This document shows positions 1 to 12,900 of a stretch of 64,000 bases of DNA, piece after piece. This stretch comes from Pyrus communis (lineage: Eukaryota; Streptophyta; Magnoliopsida; Rosales; Rosaceae), in the NCBI RefSeq assembly GCF_963583255.1, contig NC_084803.1, positions 26,386,428 through 26,450,427 on the forward strand, written 5' to 3'. Made by a program: the position numbers and the translations under genes. Below the pieces are notes generated by a model that saw nothing but the letters and a program-made list of their open reading frames with translations, was not told the origin of the DNA and did no database searches. Positions within the stretch are counted from its first letter, which is position 1, and each line of letters begins with the position of its first letter.

Positions 1-16
1 TCTCTCTCTCTCTCTC
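1..16. repeat. (TC)n microsatellite at window edge
   Basis: The window opens in a TC dinucleotide run of eight repeats, so its true left end is outside the window. Confidence 0.9.
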
Positions 17-2040
17 ACTCAGATTACACAAAAGAACCGAAGAAGAGCAAGTGAATTTTGGCTTTTCGAGGAACCCTATTTGGTTCAGTTTTTACACATA
101 ATGAACTTTAAAGGTTTAGTTTTTACACATAATGAACTTTTTAAAGTTTTGTGATTTTAGTATAAACAACCATCGCACCCTGTGAAGTCTAGAATTATTG
201 TTTGGCTTCCCTTTTCAAATGTTATAATTGTACCACTATGCTCTAGTTAGATTTAGGGTTAAAATGCTACTTTGAGATCTTGCTGCTGGAAATATCATTT
301 CAAGAGCTTAACTTCTCACATCAAGGTTTGTTCATTCATATGCATTTCACGCTATTATTTCCAGTTCATTCTGTCTAGTGGTTCTGTCTCGTCAAAACTT
401 CTTGCTACTTTCACACAAGTTGGCACACACACTTTAAGACAACCCACATGAGCCATCTAACAGCTTTTTCCTGAAAATTGTTTTTCAACCCTAGATCTTT
501 CTAGATTGATTTTGCACATGACATGTGGCTTTTCTGGTCCTTTTGTTGTCTGAACATCAATCCCGCTTTAACTCAATCTAGGGTTTCAATTCAACTTGGC
601 TAGGAGATTTCATTTTCAGAAAAGAGTTGTTTTAGTTTTGAGCTGCCTCCTTGAGTTCTTCATCAAAAACCTTAGCCACAAAATCACACTCATGCACTAA
701 ACACCTAAATAGTTTCATATTAGGGTAACATTGTTTTTGTGATTTTGATTTATGGTTTTGGTCAAGTTTTTCTAGTTTCAAATTTTTGAACTGACCCATT
801 TTTAGATTCTCGTCAGTTTCTTCCTTCAACTGTTTGAATGGAGAAACTGATTGGACATTTGAATCCAGATCTACAAATCATCATCATATCATCTATGCAT
901 AGTTTGTGTGTTAGTCTTGATGCCACAAGGTGAAGAGTTCAAGAAGAGTTGCCATCTTGTGAAGACTGGAGACAACACCATTTTGGTGCCACAAGGTGAA
1001 GAGCTCAGGAATGCCACAAGGTGAAGAGCTCAGGAAAAGCTACCACTTCATGAAGACCAAAGAAATCCTTCTCGTGTAAGGCAAGTTTGCACAAAGGTAA
1101 GGTTGCTCCGTGAACTAGGTCTAAGAATTGAGCTTGGCGTGGTACTATGTAAGAATCTTGTTTACACTAGTGGATTGGACTCAATGGAGAGTCCTTAATT
1201 TTTTAACCTAGAGGTGGGTTTTTTCGATCAAAAACTCCATGTGCAGTTTATTGCTCGAGTTTACTTGTCTTACTTTTAGCTCGTGATATATGTTCGTCAT
1301 TGCAAATAGTAAGTCAATGCAACTAAGCTTGTCAGAGTTAAAATGTTCACTGAGCTGGCCTTAGTTAACTAGGAACACTTCAATAAATTGAACTGTAAAT
1401 TGACTACTTCCTCTGTTAGCAAACTAATATATTTGATCTTAGTTGATTGGTGTTGCTGACTAGTCAGACAAGCAGATATATGGATTTTTAATTCCAAGAT
1501 ATTCCGTTTGGTACCAATTTCACCCCCAACTATCATGGATTTTTGCTTTTTGTACAAATTATAAGTTAAAATAGAATTTTTAAGTTTTGTGATTTTATTA
1601 TAAATTTCTGATATTCTTTTTTGTAGTGGATTATAGAAGTATGGTAAAAATTCTTATTTCGCATTTTGGTTATAAAAAAAAATGAAAATAAAATAAAAAT
1701 CAAATATCTCTCTCTCATAAAGCTTCACGGAAATCGACTTTGTCAAGTCTCAATAATGTTAATAAACAATAACCAATTCCAAGACACTGTTAGCATAAAC
1801 TTTAACAAAATAAAACTAATTTTAGAAACTATGAAAAGTGAAAACTGCAACAAAATAGCACAACTCAGTGACAATCTATCCTACAAAACTTAAATATCAT
1901 CACTCTCCGAATATTCTTGGTCATCACTCTCCACATATTAGCCCAAATCTTCTTGTTCCTCATTCCTTGATACAAATAACAAAAAAAAAAAAAATATTAT
2001 ACACAAATAGGTAACCTAACATTGGAAAATATCAAAAAAA
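17..2040. other. AT-rich stretch without a recognisable gene
   Basis: No open frame here resembles a known protein. The only internal structure I see is a pair of about 33-bp repeats near 85-150 sharing the phrase ttttacacataatgaac, and three copies of gccacaaggtgaagag near 923, 992 and 1014. Short frames at 632-829, 1369-1557 and 1666-1893 look like chance frames. Confidence 0.5.
923..1040. repeat. short imperfect direct repeats
   Basis: The phrase gccacaaggtgaagag occurs three times, the last two followed by ctcagga. The spacing is uneven (about 70 then 22 bp). Its origin is unknown. Confidence 0.7.
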
Positions 2041-2049
2041 AAAAAAAGT

Positions 2050-2200
2050 TAATTTGACTTACATTCTTTAGTTGATTCGATCTTTCTTCTTTTTAGATTT
2101 GATGGACAATTTCTTGTATCATGTCGTACTAACTTATTGCATGAACGACATTTTCTTTTCTCCTTTTGTTGAACCCACTCAATACCACATTTCATCATTT
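2050..2200 (-). pseudogene. zinc-knuckle coding fragment, possibly from a Mutator-like transposase
   Basis: Read on the minus strand, about 2190 to 2060 gives a short frame with the pattern C-x2-C-x5-H-x4-C (CRSCNKLVRHDTRNC). This resembles the CCHC knuckle near the C terminus of MULE/FAR1-type transposases. No catalytic domain could be recognised beside it, and the frame has no clear start. The family assignment is tentative; it could be another CCHC protein. Confidence 0.3.
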
Positions 2201-2348
2201 TTTAACTGCTAACATTGTCCTTTTTACTCGTTTGTGAGATATTTGGGTCCAAAAGTAATAGTAAAGAGTCACCTTTTGTAGAGGAAGCAACATTTCCATT
2301 GTGACAAGAATTTTCCGCCAGCTTTCTTTTCAAACTACTAATATTATC

Positions 2349-4475
2349 TATCACGCCTCGGGCTCAAAAATATTAATTTCGGGAAATGATATTGGTGACG
2401 GCCCAAAAACTTTGCTTTATTTCGCGAAATTTTAAATCACGATTCTTTATTTAAATTCCTTAACTCCATCTCAATAAACATAAACATAATTAATTTACAA
2501 GGCATGTGCCTAGGCTTTCTATTAAGTCAAAATTTACTTCTAATAACTCAACTCCTTAACATAAATTAATTCTTAATTATTTAATCTTACTTGTTTTATG
2601 ACTACATCTAACATCTCGTTATACTGCCTACGTACCCTAGACAGCGATCAAGCCATTCGTAGTTCACAATTCATTATTTACCAATTTCCAAATGTATTAT
2701 AGTAACCACCATATTCAACACTAACCTTCATAATCCAATTCATATCAAATGGTTACCAATTAGAGATTCAGAATATCGAAATTTACATGAAAAATGGCAA
2801 CGTCGGCTCCCTGGTTGTGCGTGGCCGCACCTATGGCTGGCAGCCCCGGCTCGCCGAAAGATTCAGTTATTTCTAAAAATTGTCAAAAATTACAAAAATG
2901 AAGATCTCAAAGAGTTAAGCAAACGTTATACCTGAGGCCAAGTCCAATTTGGCCTATAAAGGCTCCAATTTGCCTTGAACCCGTCGGAAACCCTATAAAT
3001 GGGTGGCCTCAAAACGTCACCTCCGGTGCTCCACCACCCCTACCATTGTTTGGGCTTTGTTCCAGACTTCAAAGGGAGTCTAATGGTGGTGGAGATGGAT
3101 GTAGTTTGCTTCAAACTTAGTTTATTCGAACACACACCCGCCACACCCCACCGTGCGGTTTCTCTCTATTTAAATTCCAAATCCATATATTTTTGGGATG
3201 TAATAGGAAGAGGGAAGGTCGTGGAGGGGTTTCCAAGTGCTTGTTTGATGTAATTCACGTTAACAAGGGGTGAAAACCCGTCGGAAACATGTATGGGCGC
3301 CGATCGGGTCGAGTCACCAAGACCCGGGTCCCGATCCTTTGTTTATCTTTTCTCTCATTTCGCCTCCTAATTCTTTCTCCCCATTGGTCACCCTATCCCC
3401 CCTCTTTCTGTTAGCCACTCCCGTGGCATATTTTTACCACAACATTGTCACATCCCGGGCTCAACTCCACCGTAGCACGATATTGTCAGTTTTAGGCCTC
3501 CACCACACCCTCACGGTTTTGTTTCTGGGAACTCACACGAGAACTTCCTAGTGGGTCACCCATCCTGGGATTGCTCTCGCACAAACTCGCTTAACTTCGG
3601 AGTTCCTATGGAACCCGAAGCTCGTGAGCTCCCAAAAGACCTTGTGCTAGGTAAAGATGGGAATATACATATAAGGCTTACAAGATACACTCCCCTGGGC
3701 GATGTGGGATGTTACAATCCACCCCTTTAAGGGCCCGACGCCTTTGTCGGCACACTTCGGCCAGGGATTGGCTTTGATACCAAATTGTCACATCCTGGCC
3801 CGGCCCCCCATTACATCCCGGGTTCGATTCCACCGTAGCACGATATTGTCAACTTTGGGCCCCTACCACACCCTCATGGTTTTGTTTCTAGGAACTCACA
3901 TGAGAACTTCCCAATGGGTCACCCATCCTGGGATTGCTTTCGCGCGAACTCGCTTAACTTCGGATTTTCTATGAAACTTGAAGCTAGTGAGCTCCCAAAA
4001 GGCCTTGTGCTAGGTAATTATGAGAATATACATATAAGGCTTACAGGATCCACTCCCTTGGATGATGTGGAGTATTACAACACCCCAAAGTCTAGAATTT
4101 TCCAAATCATGGTTAAATGACTATTTTGCCTTTACTTTTGTTCACTTCTATTTTATTCATTATAATTTCGTTTGACGAACGGTTTTCGCCTGCACACTCA
4201 TAGAATTGAATTCTATCAAATTATGCTAAGAAATACGACAAGATATATGAGAATAAAATACATCCTCGTATATCTACGTTATACCACTAAGGCCTTTTTT
4301 TCTTTTCCCACGTACCGATAAAATCTACGATGTAAATTATAATAATTTCTAGAAATAAAACTTTAAAATTCCCAATTCTATTTTCATAACCATAAATTGA
4401 TTTATTTTCGATTTTCTCCACATATTCATAATTATATTATCTAATTCATATCTTTAAAATTTTCAGGGTATTACA
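2349..4475 (+). mobile_element. gypsy-type solo LTR with a Cassandra element inside
   Basis: The block begins with tatcacgcctcggg and ends with gggtattaca, a diverged TG...CA pair of the type seen at Ty3/gypsy LTR ends. It is flanked by the perfect 5-bp duplication ttatc (2344-2348 and 4476-4480). Without the nested Cassandra copy the LTR would be about 1.49 kb. A TATA-like ctataaat lies at about 2993. No gag-pol is present, which fits loss of the interior by LTR-LTR recombination. Strand is assigned from the TATA-like motif and is provisional. Confidence 0.7.
3446..4079 (-). mobile_element. complete Cassandra TRIM retrotransposon
   Basis: Two LTRs (3446-3716 and 3786-4079) in the same orientation flank a 69-bp interior. 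On the minus strand the interior starts with TGGTATCAAAGC, one base off the primer-binding site complementary to initiator Met tRNA, and ends with a purine-rich aaaggggtgg tract. Each LTR carries a 5S rRNA-like stretch: on the minus strand a gaactccgaagttaagcg-like box A region and a gatgggtgac-like box C region, the defining mark of Cassandra. The element has no protein-coding capacity and must rely on proteins supplied in trans. No clear target-site duplication remains. The two LTRs differ at many positions, so the copy is old. Confidence 0.9.
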
Positions 4476-4529
4476 TTATCCTTCTTTCTACCCTTAGTTT
4501 GTGAGATAATTGGGTCCAACAGTACTAGT

Positions 4530-4816
4530 TGTGACATCCCACATCACCCAAGGGAGTGATCCTTAAATGTATATTCCCATCCCTACCTAGCACGAGGCCT
4601 TTTGGGAGCTCACTAACTTCGAGTTCCGTAGGAACTCCGAAGTTAAGCGAGAAGGGGGCTAGAGCACTCCCAGGATGGGTGATCCATCGGGAAGTTCTCG
4701 TGTGAGTTCCCAGAAACAAAACCGTGAGGGCGTGGTCGGGGCCCAAAGCGGACAATATCGTGCTACGGTGGTGGAGCGGGCCCGGGAAGTGGTCTGCCCC
4801 GGGCCGGGATGTGACA
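4530..4816 (+). mobile_element. Cassandra solo LTR
   Basis: It begins with TGTGACATCCCACATC and ends with GATGTGACA, and is flanked by the perfect 5-bp duplication ctagt (4525-4529, 4817-4821). The 5S-like domain spans about 4588-4710 and contains aactccgaagttaagcg and ggatgggtgat. There is no second LTR or primer-binding site next to it, so it is the product of LTR-LTR recombination. Confidence 0.93.
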
Positions 4817-4821
4817 CTAGT

Positions 4822-5130
4822 AGTCTGGTACAGAAGGATCAATATTAGTACATGTGTCACATTTTGTTGAAGAACCAATGGCTGCATCTTGACAAGAATA
4901 TTCCGATGGATTTTTGGATAGTTTCTAGCCCCTCTTCCATTGAGTAAAAAAAACATCCTACATACAGAGTTTTCAAGTCGAAAACCATGTGACGGATTAA
5001 ATGATAGTCATTTTAATGTTTCTTTGAAAAAAAACGTATTCGTCTATTATCTTTACTACAATTGAATATCTTAATGGTTTTAGACTTGTCTAATTTTTTG
5101 AAAAGATGATCTATGAATGATACATAGACA
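4822..5130. other. short unannotated stretch
   Basis: AT-rich sequence with no recognisable gene. The flank at 4485-4524 resembles 2222-2265 (shared phrase gtttgtgagata, then ttgggtccaa), so the region beside the two LTR insertions may be an old local duplication. Confidence 0.4.
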
Positions 5131-5152
5131 ATTCAAATAAGGTATCGATATA

Positions 5153-5228
5153 TGTATATATGTATGTATGTGTGTGTGTACACACACACACACATATACA
5201 TATACACGGACCTTAACGAAAAGGCACA

Positions 5229-5259
<31 letters not shown>

Positions 5260-5278
5260 ACCTTAACGAAAAGGCACA

Positions 5279-5314
<36 letters not shown>

Positions 5315-5335
5315 CCTTAACGAAAAGGCACAAAA
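5153..5335. repeat. compound minisatellite with (CA)n cores
   Basis: The unit ccttaacgaaaaggcacaa occurs three times (about 5211, 5261, 5314), separated by CA runs of different length. A TATG/TG/CA/TA run precedes it. The long His-Thr or Val-Cys frames predicted here are translations of the dinucleotide repeat and not genes. Confidence 0.9.
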
Positions 5336-5453
5336 TAATGGGACTACTTATAGGGCTTGTTCTACATTGTTTTGTAACTGTCCACACGATCTATGTTGTT
5401 CCATTTATAGATTTTCCTAATTGAACAATGAGCTCACACCGAGTCTTTTTAGC

Positions 5454-6130
5454 TAGGGGTGAGTTCAAAAAATTGAATACTGAAAAAAAACCGAGATCGA
5501 ACACCGAACTGAAATCGAAAAACCAAAAATTGAAAATAAAACCAAACTGAGAAAGGAAAAACCAAATCGAATTGAACTTTATTGGTGTGGTTTCGATTTT
5601 GGAGGTTTGGAAACCGAACCAAACCGAACCGAATCCCTTTAATTAATGAATGTATGCCCATAATGTTTTTTTTGTGAAACTTTGTTGCCAAGTTTGAAAC
5701 AAAGCCTCGGGTGTTTTGAAGGAGCATACTTGGTTCAACTAGGGAGGATATTTCATTGGTTATAGAGGAAAGTTATATAAGGCTTTGGAACTTGGAAGAG
5801 CTTCTCTGTGTGTTTGTTTTTGAAAGGGATATGGTTATCATTTTTCTTTGCAATTGAGGTTGTTAATATAATCAAATTGGTTTATATGATCTTTATATGT
5901 AGAACTACCTTCCCACTTTCCCACTTTCCCCATTTTCTTATTATTAATCCACCAATACAAGCCTCTTTTCTAAATTCTATATTAAAAAAAAAAAAAATTC
6001 AAGTTTTATAAATAAATAAAAAAAAATTGAAACCAAAACTGAAAAACCGGACCAAAAAAATCGAAAGAAAATCGAACCAAACATAAGTTTTGGTTCGACT
6101 TCGATTTTGGCAAAACCGAACCACAATTAG
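5454..6130. mobile_element. probable non-autonomous hAT-like element
   Basis: The left end starts taggggtgagttc, a common hAT terminus in plants. Both ends are packed with the subterminal words aaccgaa and ttcggttt in opposite orientations (5480-5640 and 6030-6125). No transposase frame and no clean 8-bp duplication were found, so the right edge is approximate. Confidence 0.4.
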
Positions 6131-6216
6131 ATGTCTCAATCATTTAGGAATTGGCTAACAATTTTAAATGATTAATGGACTAAAACTTGAAAAATAGACA
6201 ATTTGGTTATTATATA

Positions 6217-6357
6217 GGGGTGTAATATCCACAAACCTCTTTTTACTTCTCACACATTTTTCTAATTTTCAATCATCAAATCAGATGAATTGAAAAAGAT
6301 AAAAAAATTTAAAAGGGCACGTGAGAAGTCCAAAAAAGTACGTGCATAGCACACCCC
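6217..6357. mobile_element. 141-bp MITE (family GGGGTGTG), copy 1
   Basis: Terminal inverted repeats begin GGGGTGT and end ACACCCC. The inner arm ttttacttctcacaca pairs with gtgagaagtcc. It is flanked by the 8-bp duplication attatata (6209-6216 and 6358-6365). An 8-bp duplication points to the hAT superfamily. Copy 2 lies at 16948-17095. Confidence 0.85.
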
Positions 6358-6951
6358 ATTATATATTATGTTTTTTTTTTTACTTCCTTGCCTTCGTCTC
6401 GTGACTTCTGTCTGCTCATCAACTTTCACCCCTTTCCCCTTCTTCATTTCTTAAACCGGACTAATCCATCACTAACTACCGCAACCAAATGTAGCGCACA
6501 TTGTGATCGCAGTAAACCAAGAATACAAAACTTACCATAAAATAAGAGCTTCCTTGTCCCATTTCTTGAGCTCTTTGGACTTGCAAAAATTAGACGACTT
6601 ATGTAAATAGCGAAAGCAAGGGAAACAAACCAAGCCCAAGATAGAAGCGATCCTCGGAGGCGGTAGGCTCTACTACTATTGACGGCATTACTGCAGTAAT
6701 CCACAATTCGTTGTAACATCACGCCTCGAGCATCTCACTTCCGTTACTTTCTTAAAAGTGAACTTCGTTTAATCCTCTGAACTTTGTAATGGATGATACT
6801 TTTTATACTACAAACTAAACAAATAAGCAGACACCGGAGGAGTGCTGTACGGTCTACAAAATACAAATGATCCAGCCGGGAGAAAAGAAAAGCTTCATCT
6901 CAAGATGCTTCCTGATATGCTGGTTATAAGACTTTCCGACTTTGCACCAAA

Positions 6952-9900
6952 TCACACCTTTTTGATAATCTGAACAACATCTTCGTCTTCAAGCAGATGT
7001 TCCTGTTGTGTCAATGCAGCAAATTTGCATCTTATTTAACAGTCAACGTCCATTAATAGAAATAAATCAAGTAGTCGCAAGTCGAAGAGATGACCATGGT
7101 GTTGCATATATTTAATATTTTGACTAACCAACCTTGCCAACTCTTTGGGGCTTGTGCTTCGCGCTTGACCCCCAAACAAGAGCACTGCAAAATAGAAACC
7201 AAAGTTAACTTTAAATGAAACAATGAGCCATATAAAAGTGTCTGCGGAACACGTCTCAAGTATAGCAACCAGATTTAAATGGGAATAAACAAATGCCAGA
7301 TTTTGAACCACTAAAGAAAGGAAAGAAACAGATTCTGAACTGCTATATATTTGAAGATGGATGAAAAATACTTCAATGTCCAAAAAGTAACAGACCGCCA
7401 CCAAATTAAAACTACAATGCAATTCTGTGTCCACCTTAAAGCGTTAACTTCGCACGGAAGTTGACACAAGCACCTTTTTCCTTTCCCCAGAAGTTGGTGT
7501 TATCATTTTCAAATCAGAAAAAGATGGAAGAACCTTTTAATGTCCAGAAGTAACATAACATTTAGTGAAACTTCCAAAGAACGTGGAAGCCTATATTTAC
7601 TTAAAGCTCTAATTTTGCACAGCTGTTAAGACAAGTGCCTAAAGAACCTTTCTCCGTTTTCAGAGTGCTTGATATCATTTAAAAAAACAATAAAACATTA
7701 ATGGTTCAAAATTAAGAAAATTTAAGAGAGGTACTTACTACTTAAATTGTTTAATAAAATCTTTATGAATCCGTTCGCAGAAATCCTCAACAGTCCTTGT
7801 CTTAGATGATAGGATCACAGGGTCTTCATAGTCTGGATTCATCCCTTTAGGTTTTGTATATATGCGAGTTAAATTAAGATACTCCCATATTTTCTCCAGC
7901 AAACCATCAAGGTTCCACTCCAGGTGAGCACTGCAGATCAGTCATGGAAAATTGCACAAGTTAACAAAACTACTAAACAATAATTTCTGAAATTATATGC
8001 CAGCCAAACTATACCAGAAAATGAAGAAAAGTTAAAAAGAAACAGAAGCATTAATATAATAACAAATCTTTCCAAGGAAAAACAAATCTAAACAATGATT
8101 CATGGGCGCTACACAATCCAACTCCAACTGGATCAATGACTATTATTGAAATTTATTCATTTTGCCATGCTTCGTGTAACTGCAAACCGTTTTAACACCG
8201 AGTCTGGTGTTTAATTAAGCATTATTAAGAATTACAATGTTTTTCATGTGCTTCAATTCCAATGTTTTATATATGCTTCAATTACAATATTTTCCATAGA
8301 AACTCCTGATAACTGATGCATTGTAGAGCTGTTAAACATTGAAAGTGTCCTCTGCAAGCAATGTTTCGACACTAGGCCTATTCCTCTAACAGGCTTTAAT
8401 ATTTTTTACTGATGCATTGTAGAGTTCTCAAACATCGAAAATGTCCTCTGCCAGTAATGTTTCAAAATTACATTAGGCCTACTCCCCTAACAGGCTTTAA
8501 TATTTTGAATTAGAGTTTCCAACGTATTATGTCTCAACAATAAACTGAAGTTCAAGTTCTCTAAAGAGAGGTAGATGGAACATCCAAAAATTTCAAATAA
8601 CCAAGATTTTGCAACAATAATCCAGTATGAAACTATAAACTATGGTATTAAATAAAAGATTACCTGACAGGACAGTAGTGAGGAAGTTTATCCAAAATCT
8701 CAAGCTCTTCAAGTGTAATCTGATCAATCTTGTTCACAACATAGATGCAAGGCATATATATCCTACTGCCTTCAATAACATCAATGAGATCATCGGCAGT
8801 TGCATCAAACCTAAGAGTGATATCAGCATTGTGAATTCTGTATTCACTGCATATTGCCTTCACAGTTTCAAGATCCAGATGTGTGTTTGTAACCGTTGAA
8901 GTGAAATTGATACCACCTTTATCTTTCTTCCGGAATGTAAGGTTAGGTGGTTCCTTGTTTAACCTGCTCACAAGAAGCATTTAGCTAATTATAAGTATAA
9001 ACTATCTAGGAAGAGATGTACGAGCAAAGAGGCTAGACAATGTGAGAAAGATTACATGCACATACATCTAGATATACTCATATACACAAAAAAAAATATT
9101 GTAAGCATTACCTGTGTACATAAGTGGACACTTGAATAAACTGTCACCAGCATGTAACTTATAGGTTTTGTCAACTAACTCACTAGGCATGGTGTTTGCA
9201 GCAAAACAATCCATATTTGATAAAAGGAAGGATTAATAGCCTCTGACGTTTACCAAAGGGGAAAAAAGCTTTGAAGAAGCATTATGAAAAAGGTTTCAAA
9301 TCCAGACAAGCCTTTACCAGCTAATTCAACAACGCATCATCCACAGAAATGTAGATCCCAGGAATATTTCAATCAAATTTTTATTTTTATATTAAAAAAA
9401 TGTTGAATCAGTATCACGTGAAGGCTTGCGAAAAGAGTTTATATGATGTAATCAAAACGTAGAGCAAAGGTACAACCAAATTTTGAAAATCCAGCAGATT
9501 CAAATTATGTAAATGAAAAGGAGAACTTCTGAAAGTTCTGCATACTGACCAATGCATAAATGGCCTTAAGATCTGCTAAACTGAAGTAACTAAATAACAA
9601 AGCTATAGCGATCAGAAACAAAGCTATAGCTGACCTTATGCCAAATCCCTCGAGCTCTTTTTCAATTAGACGCTTGTGAGTTATTGGCTTTATTGCATCA
9701 AGAACAATTAAAATGCAATTGCATGTCCTAGCAGTGCTGATAACCTGGATGCCATGAAAGTTCAACAAGTGAATCTAAAAGCATATCACGAACACCCGTG
9801 CACAGAGAAAAAGGGGAAGAAGAACAACTCATTTTCTGTATTCCAACAATCTCTGACATATCTCAAGCCTTCATTAGTGCGACATATCAAACAAATTATA

Positions 9901-12900
9901 ACAACATTAATCACAGCCAAAAGGAAAATATACCTCAAGCATGTTTCACTACTAGAAAAAGTTCATAACATATAAGGAAAGTCCTTTTGCAAAAGTATGT
10001 TAGTCCAGATCCTTATAAACTACCCAAGATCATTTTTATGCAAACCTATCTTTCTGGAAGCCATTCCATACACTTACATGATCAAAAACCATCAGAACAC
10101 TTGTAAATCCATGCAAGGGTGCAATATTGGTCATCTAATTATTCGAAAGTTGCTTGGTCTATCTAACAACATAATGTATAAATTTCTTGCAAGGAAAACA
10201 GAGCTTCTTAGGGCAAGCGTCTATATTCATAGAAAACACCCTTGTTCAGGTCTTGTCCAGCGGCCTTGTAAATTATAGCCTACTTTGCATGGACATGGAC
10301 AGGTTATTGAAGCATATATACAAACTGTATGGTTTGGCTAGAAAACAGAAGACAATTATATGAGAGGCTTCTGACTGAAAAAAAATCGTACTGATGTAAA
10401 ATGAATATAATCCTTGCTCGGAAAAAGGACAGACAGAAGAGAAAGAAAACAGCAAGTTCAAACCAAAAAAAATAAAATAAGGGCCTGTTTGGTAACACAC
10501 TTTTATTCTTTTTCTAATTTGTTTAATGGAAAAGTGACAGGGAAGAGGGGAGAAGGAGAGAAGAGGAGGAAGATGTGAAAGAAGTGAGGAAGGATGAAGG
10601 AAATACACAGGATGATGTTAAAGATAACGACTGAAGTTATAAAAGGTTTAAATGAGTTTCGGTTATCAAAAAGACAAAGGAGAAATGTTATTATACGGGT
10701 TCTATGATTTAACATTGGAATGCAGGCATCAAAAACAAAAAAGAGTATAAGAAATAAGTGCAATGAGAAACAAATATCACATTTTACCTGTCTTCCTCTA
10801 CCCTTTCCATCCTTAGCACCCTCAATAATTCCAGGGAGATCTAACAACTGCAAATTGAAGTGCGACAATTAAAAAATATTTATTATAAGGGAGCAAATGG
10901 ATCATAAATCTAGAACAGCTATTTTGGGTATATCAAAAACTTCTCTTTATTGGGAAAGAGCTTATAAAACACACACGCACAAACAAACAGACATACATAC
11001 AAGAATTCCAAATCTAAAAAAACGCAAAACTGTAACCACCAACTAAATTATAAAAATTCCAATTATATAAGCAAATGTAACAAATAAAGCAAAATATTAT
11101 AGTACCTGAATTTTTGCACCTCGATACACGATCACTCCTGGTATGCAAGTTAAAGTAGTGAATTCATAGGAAGCAACCTGTACACAAACACATTAGGTGG
11201 TCTTCAAAAAATATCAAGAATTTTCTTAGCAATGATAGCATATATCTTAGTAGGCAGCCTACATTTTATTGCATGGCTGCACAACGAAGGAAAGAATAAC
11301 AATAATAACATTCAGGTTTCACATAGCAAGCAATAATTTAGGTCTTATCACACACATAGACATTAGAAGCATACAAGGGAATCTTGAAACCCCCAACCCC
11401 AAAGTTTTCATACAGAAGGTACAAATGGAATCAAATTTCGAAAGGATTTCAATACAATCCTCCATTCCCAAACAGTTCCCTGGAGTTTCAGTGCAATATA
11501 AAGCCTGGAAGACATCAGACCAAAGAGAATATCAGGAACCTGTAAATGGGTGGGGCCCTAATATTGTGGTTGAGGCTCCAGGTAGGATCAATTGTTTCTA
11601 TCATTTCTGCATTAATATTAGGTTCTAGGAGGATTGATGATCCAAAAGTAACCAATTCATATAACTTCTACGCCATAATGGATTCAGGACTCTAAACTCT
11701 AAACACTGCCAATTTGTTTGTCGATCTCTGTTGAATCCTTTTCCAACCAGTAAGAACTTTCTTTTCCAGAGAAGTTTAAATAATCTGGAGGCATGGGAGC
11801 TGTCTCTCCATTCTCTTTGCTTGAAAATAGCTCCTTTCAACCAAATAAAGGTACAAAAAATCAGTGAACGAGGAGGTCCACTGATAAAAAAGTACAACTG
11901 ATTACAAGGAAAAAAAAAAACAACTAGAAGGAAAGAAGAATGTAAGATGTCTGACTTCTGATGTAACTGAAGACCAGGGGGATGACAAAAACCTCACCCT
12001 CTCCCACGATGTTCTAGCTCTAGATTGGATTAGAGCTCATGACAAAGTCAATACTTATGACATAGTCCAGAGGAGGCCCTATGTTTGCTTATCTTCCTAT
12101 TGACTTTATTTACAAGAATGAGGTTGCACTTGTTGACCACCTATTTTTTCATTGTTATACCACTTTAAAGCTTCACAGAAATTGAATGTGTAACAGATGA
12201 TTTCTATACTCTGCATTTCCATGCTTGTTGAGAAGCACTATGGTTTTGGAGAAGTGGAGAGAAAAATTCTTGGAGTTGTGGGCTGGCTACTTTTTGGGCA
12301 GTGCGAATGGAATGAAACTTGACTTTCGAAAAATCTAGGGAGGAGGAAGGTTATGGGGTAGGGTAGTGTGTTACTTTTTGGCATCTTTGTGCCTTCAGTT
12401 TCCTCTGAATTTTGGGATGTCATTTTTCCTTATCCATGTATACTCTAAGGCAGCTAAATATACACATTTACATATTAAAAACAAACTATAGGGTCACTTT
12501 TATATACAAAAGTTAAGATGAAGGTCAGCAAAGCAGAACGTTCCCACTGGACATAAATCATATATCTCATTCCACTATACAATCTCAGATCATCCTGTTC
12601 TAACAACATCAATCAGAGTAGAGCAAATTGTATGGTCCATGAGCCAAGTTGTGGAATAAATAGATCAAAGGTTGAAAGAGGGCTTATCACTATGTTCAAT
12701 TAGTTTTAGTGCAGACCTGAATTCCCCATTAAGTTAATCCATCTAAGAGAAGAAAATTCAGCTAATATTTTAAAAATAGCATCACTTAAAATTAACTTTT
12801 ACACTTTTAATGACGAATTTCCACAGTATATAAGATCTCTATACAGACAGAAACCGGTTCTAAAGAATCTCTGGGAGACCAGGCAATGAGTCCCAGTAGA

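Noticed and set aside
4588..4710. A 5S rRNA gene
   Set aside because: The 5S-like stretch is inside an LTR with TG...CA ends and a 5-bp target duplication, and it diverges from 5S outside the promoter boxes. It is Cassandra.
4525..4956. 143-codon frame on the minus strand with a recurring protein phrase seen also at 3702-3974, 54885-55085 and 62736-63062
   Set aside because: The recurring phrase is the translated antisense of the Cassandra 5S-like LTR. Cassandra has no coding capacity.
5133..5424. Open frames on both strands rich in His-Thr and Val-Cys
   Set aside because: They are translations of the CA/TG repeat. There is no start context or domain, and the frames vanish outside the repeat.
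6444..6722. 92-codon frame downstream of DRG1 on the same strand
   Set aside because: No recognisable domain and no splice or promoter evidence. It lies in what should be the DRG1 3' UTR or spacer.
11269..11628. 119-codon frame inside DRG1 intron 3, opposite strand
   Set aside because: No similarity that I recognise, no intron signals, and it is inside a well-defined intron.
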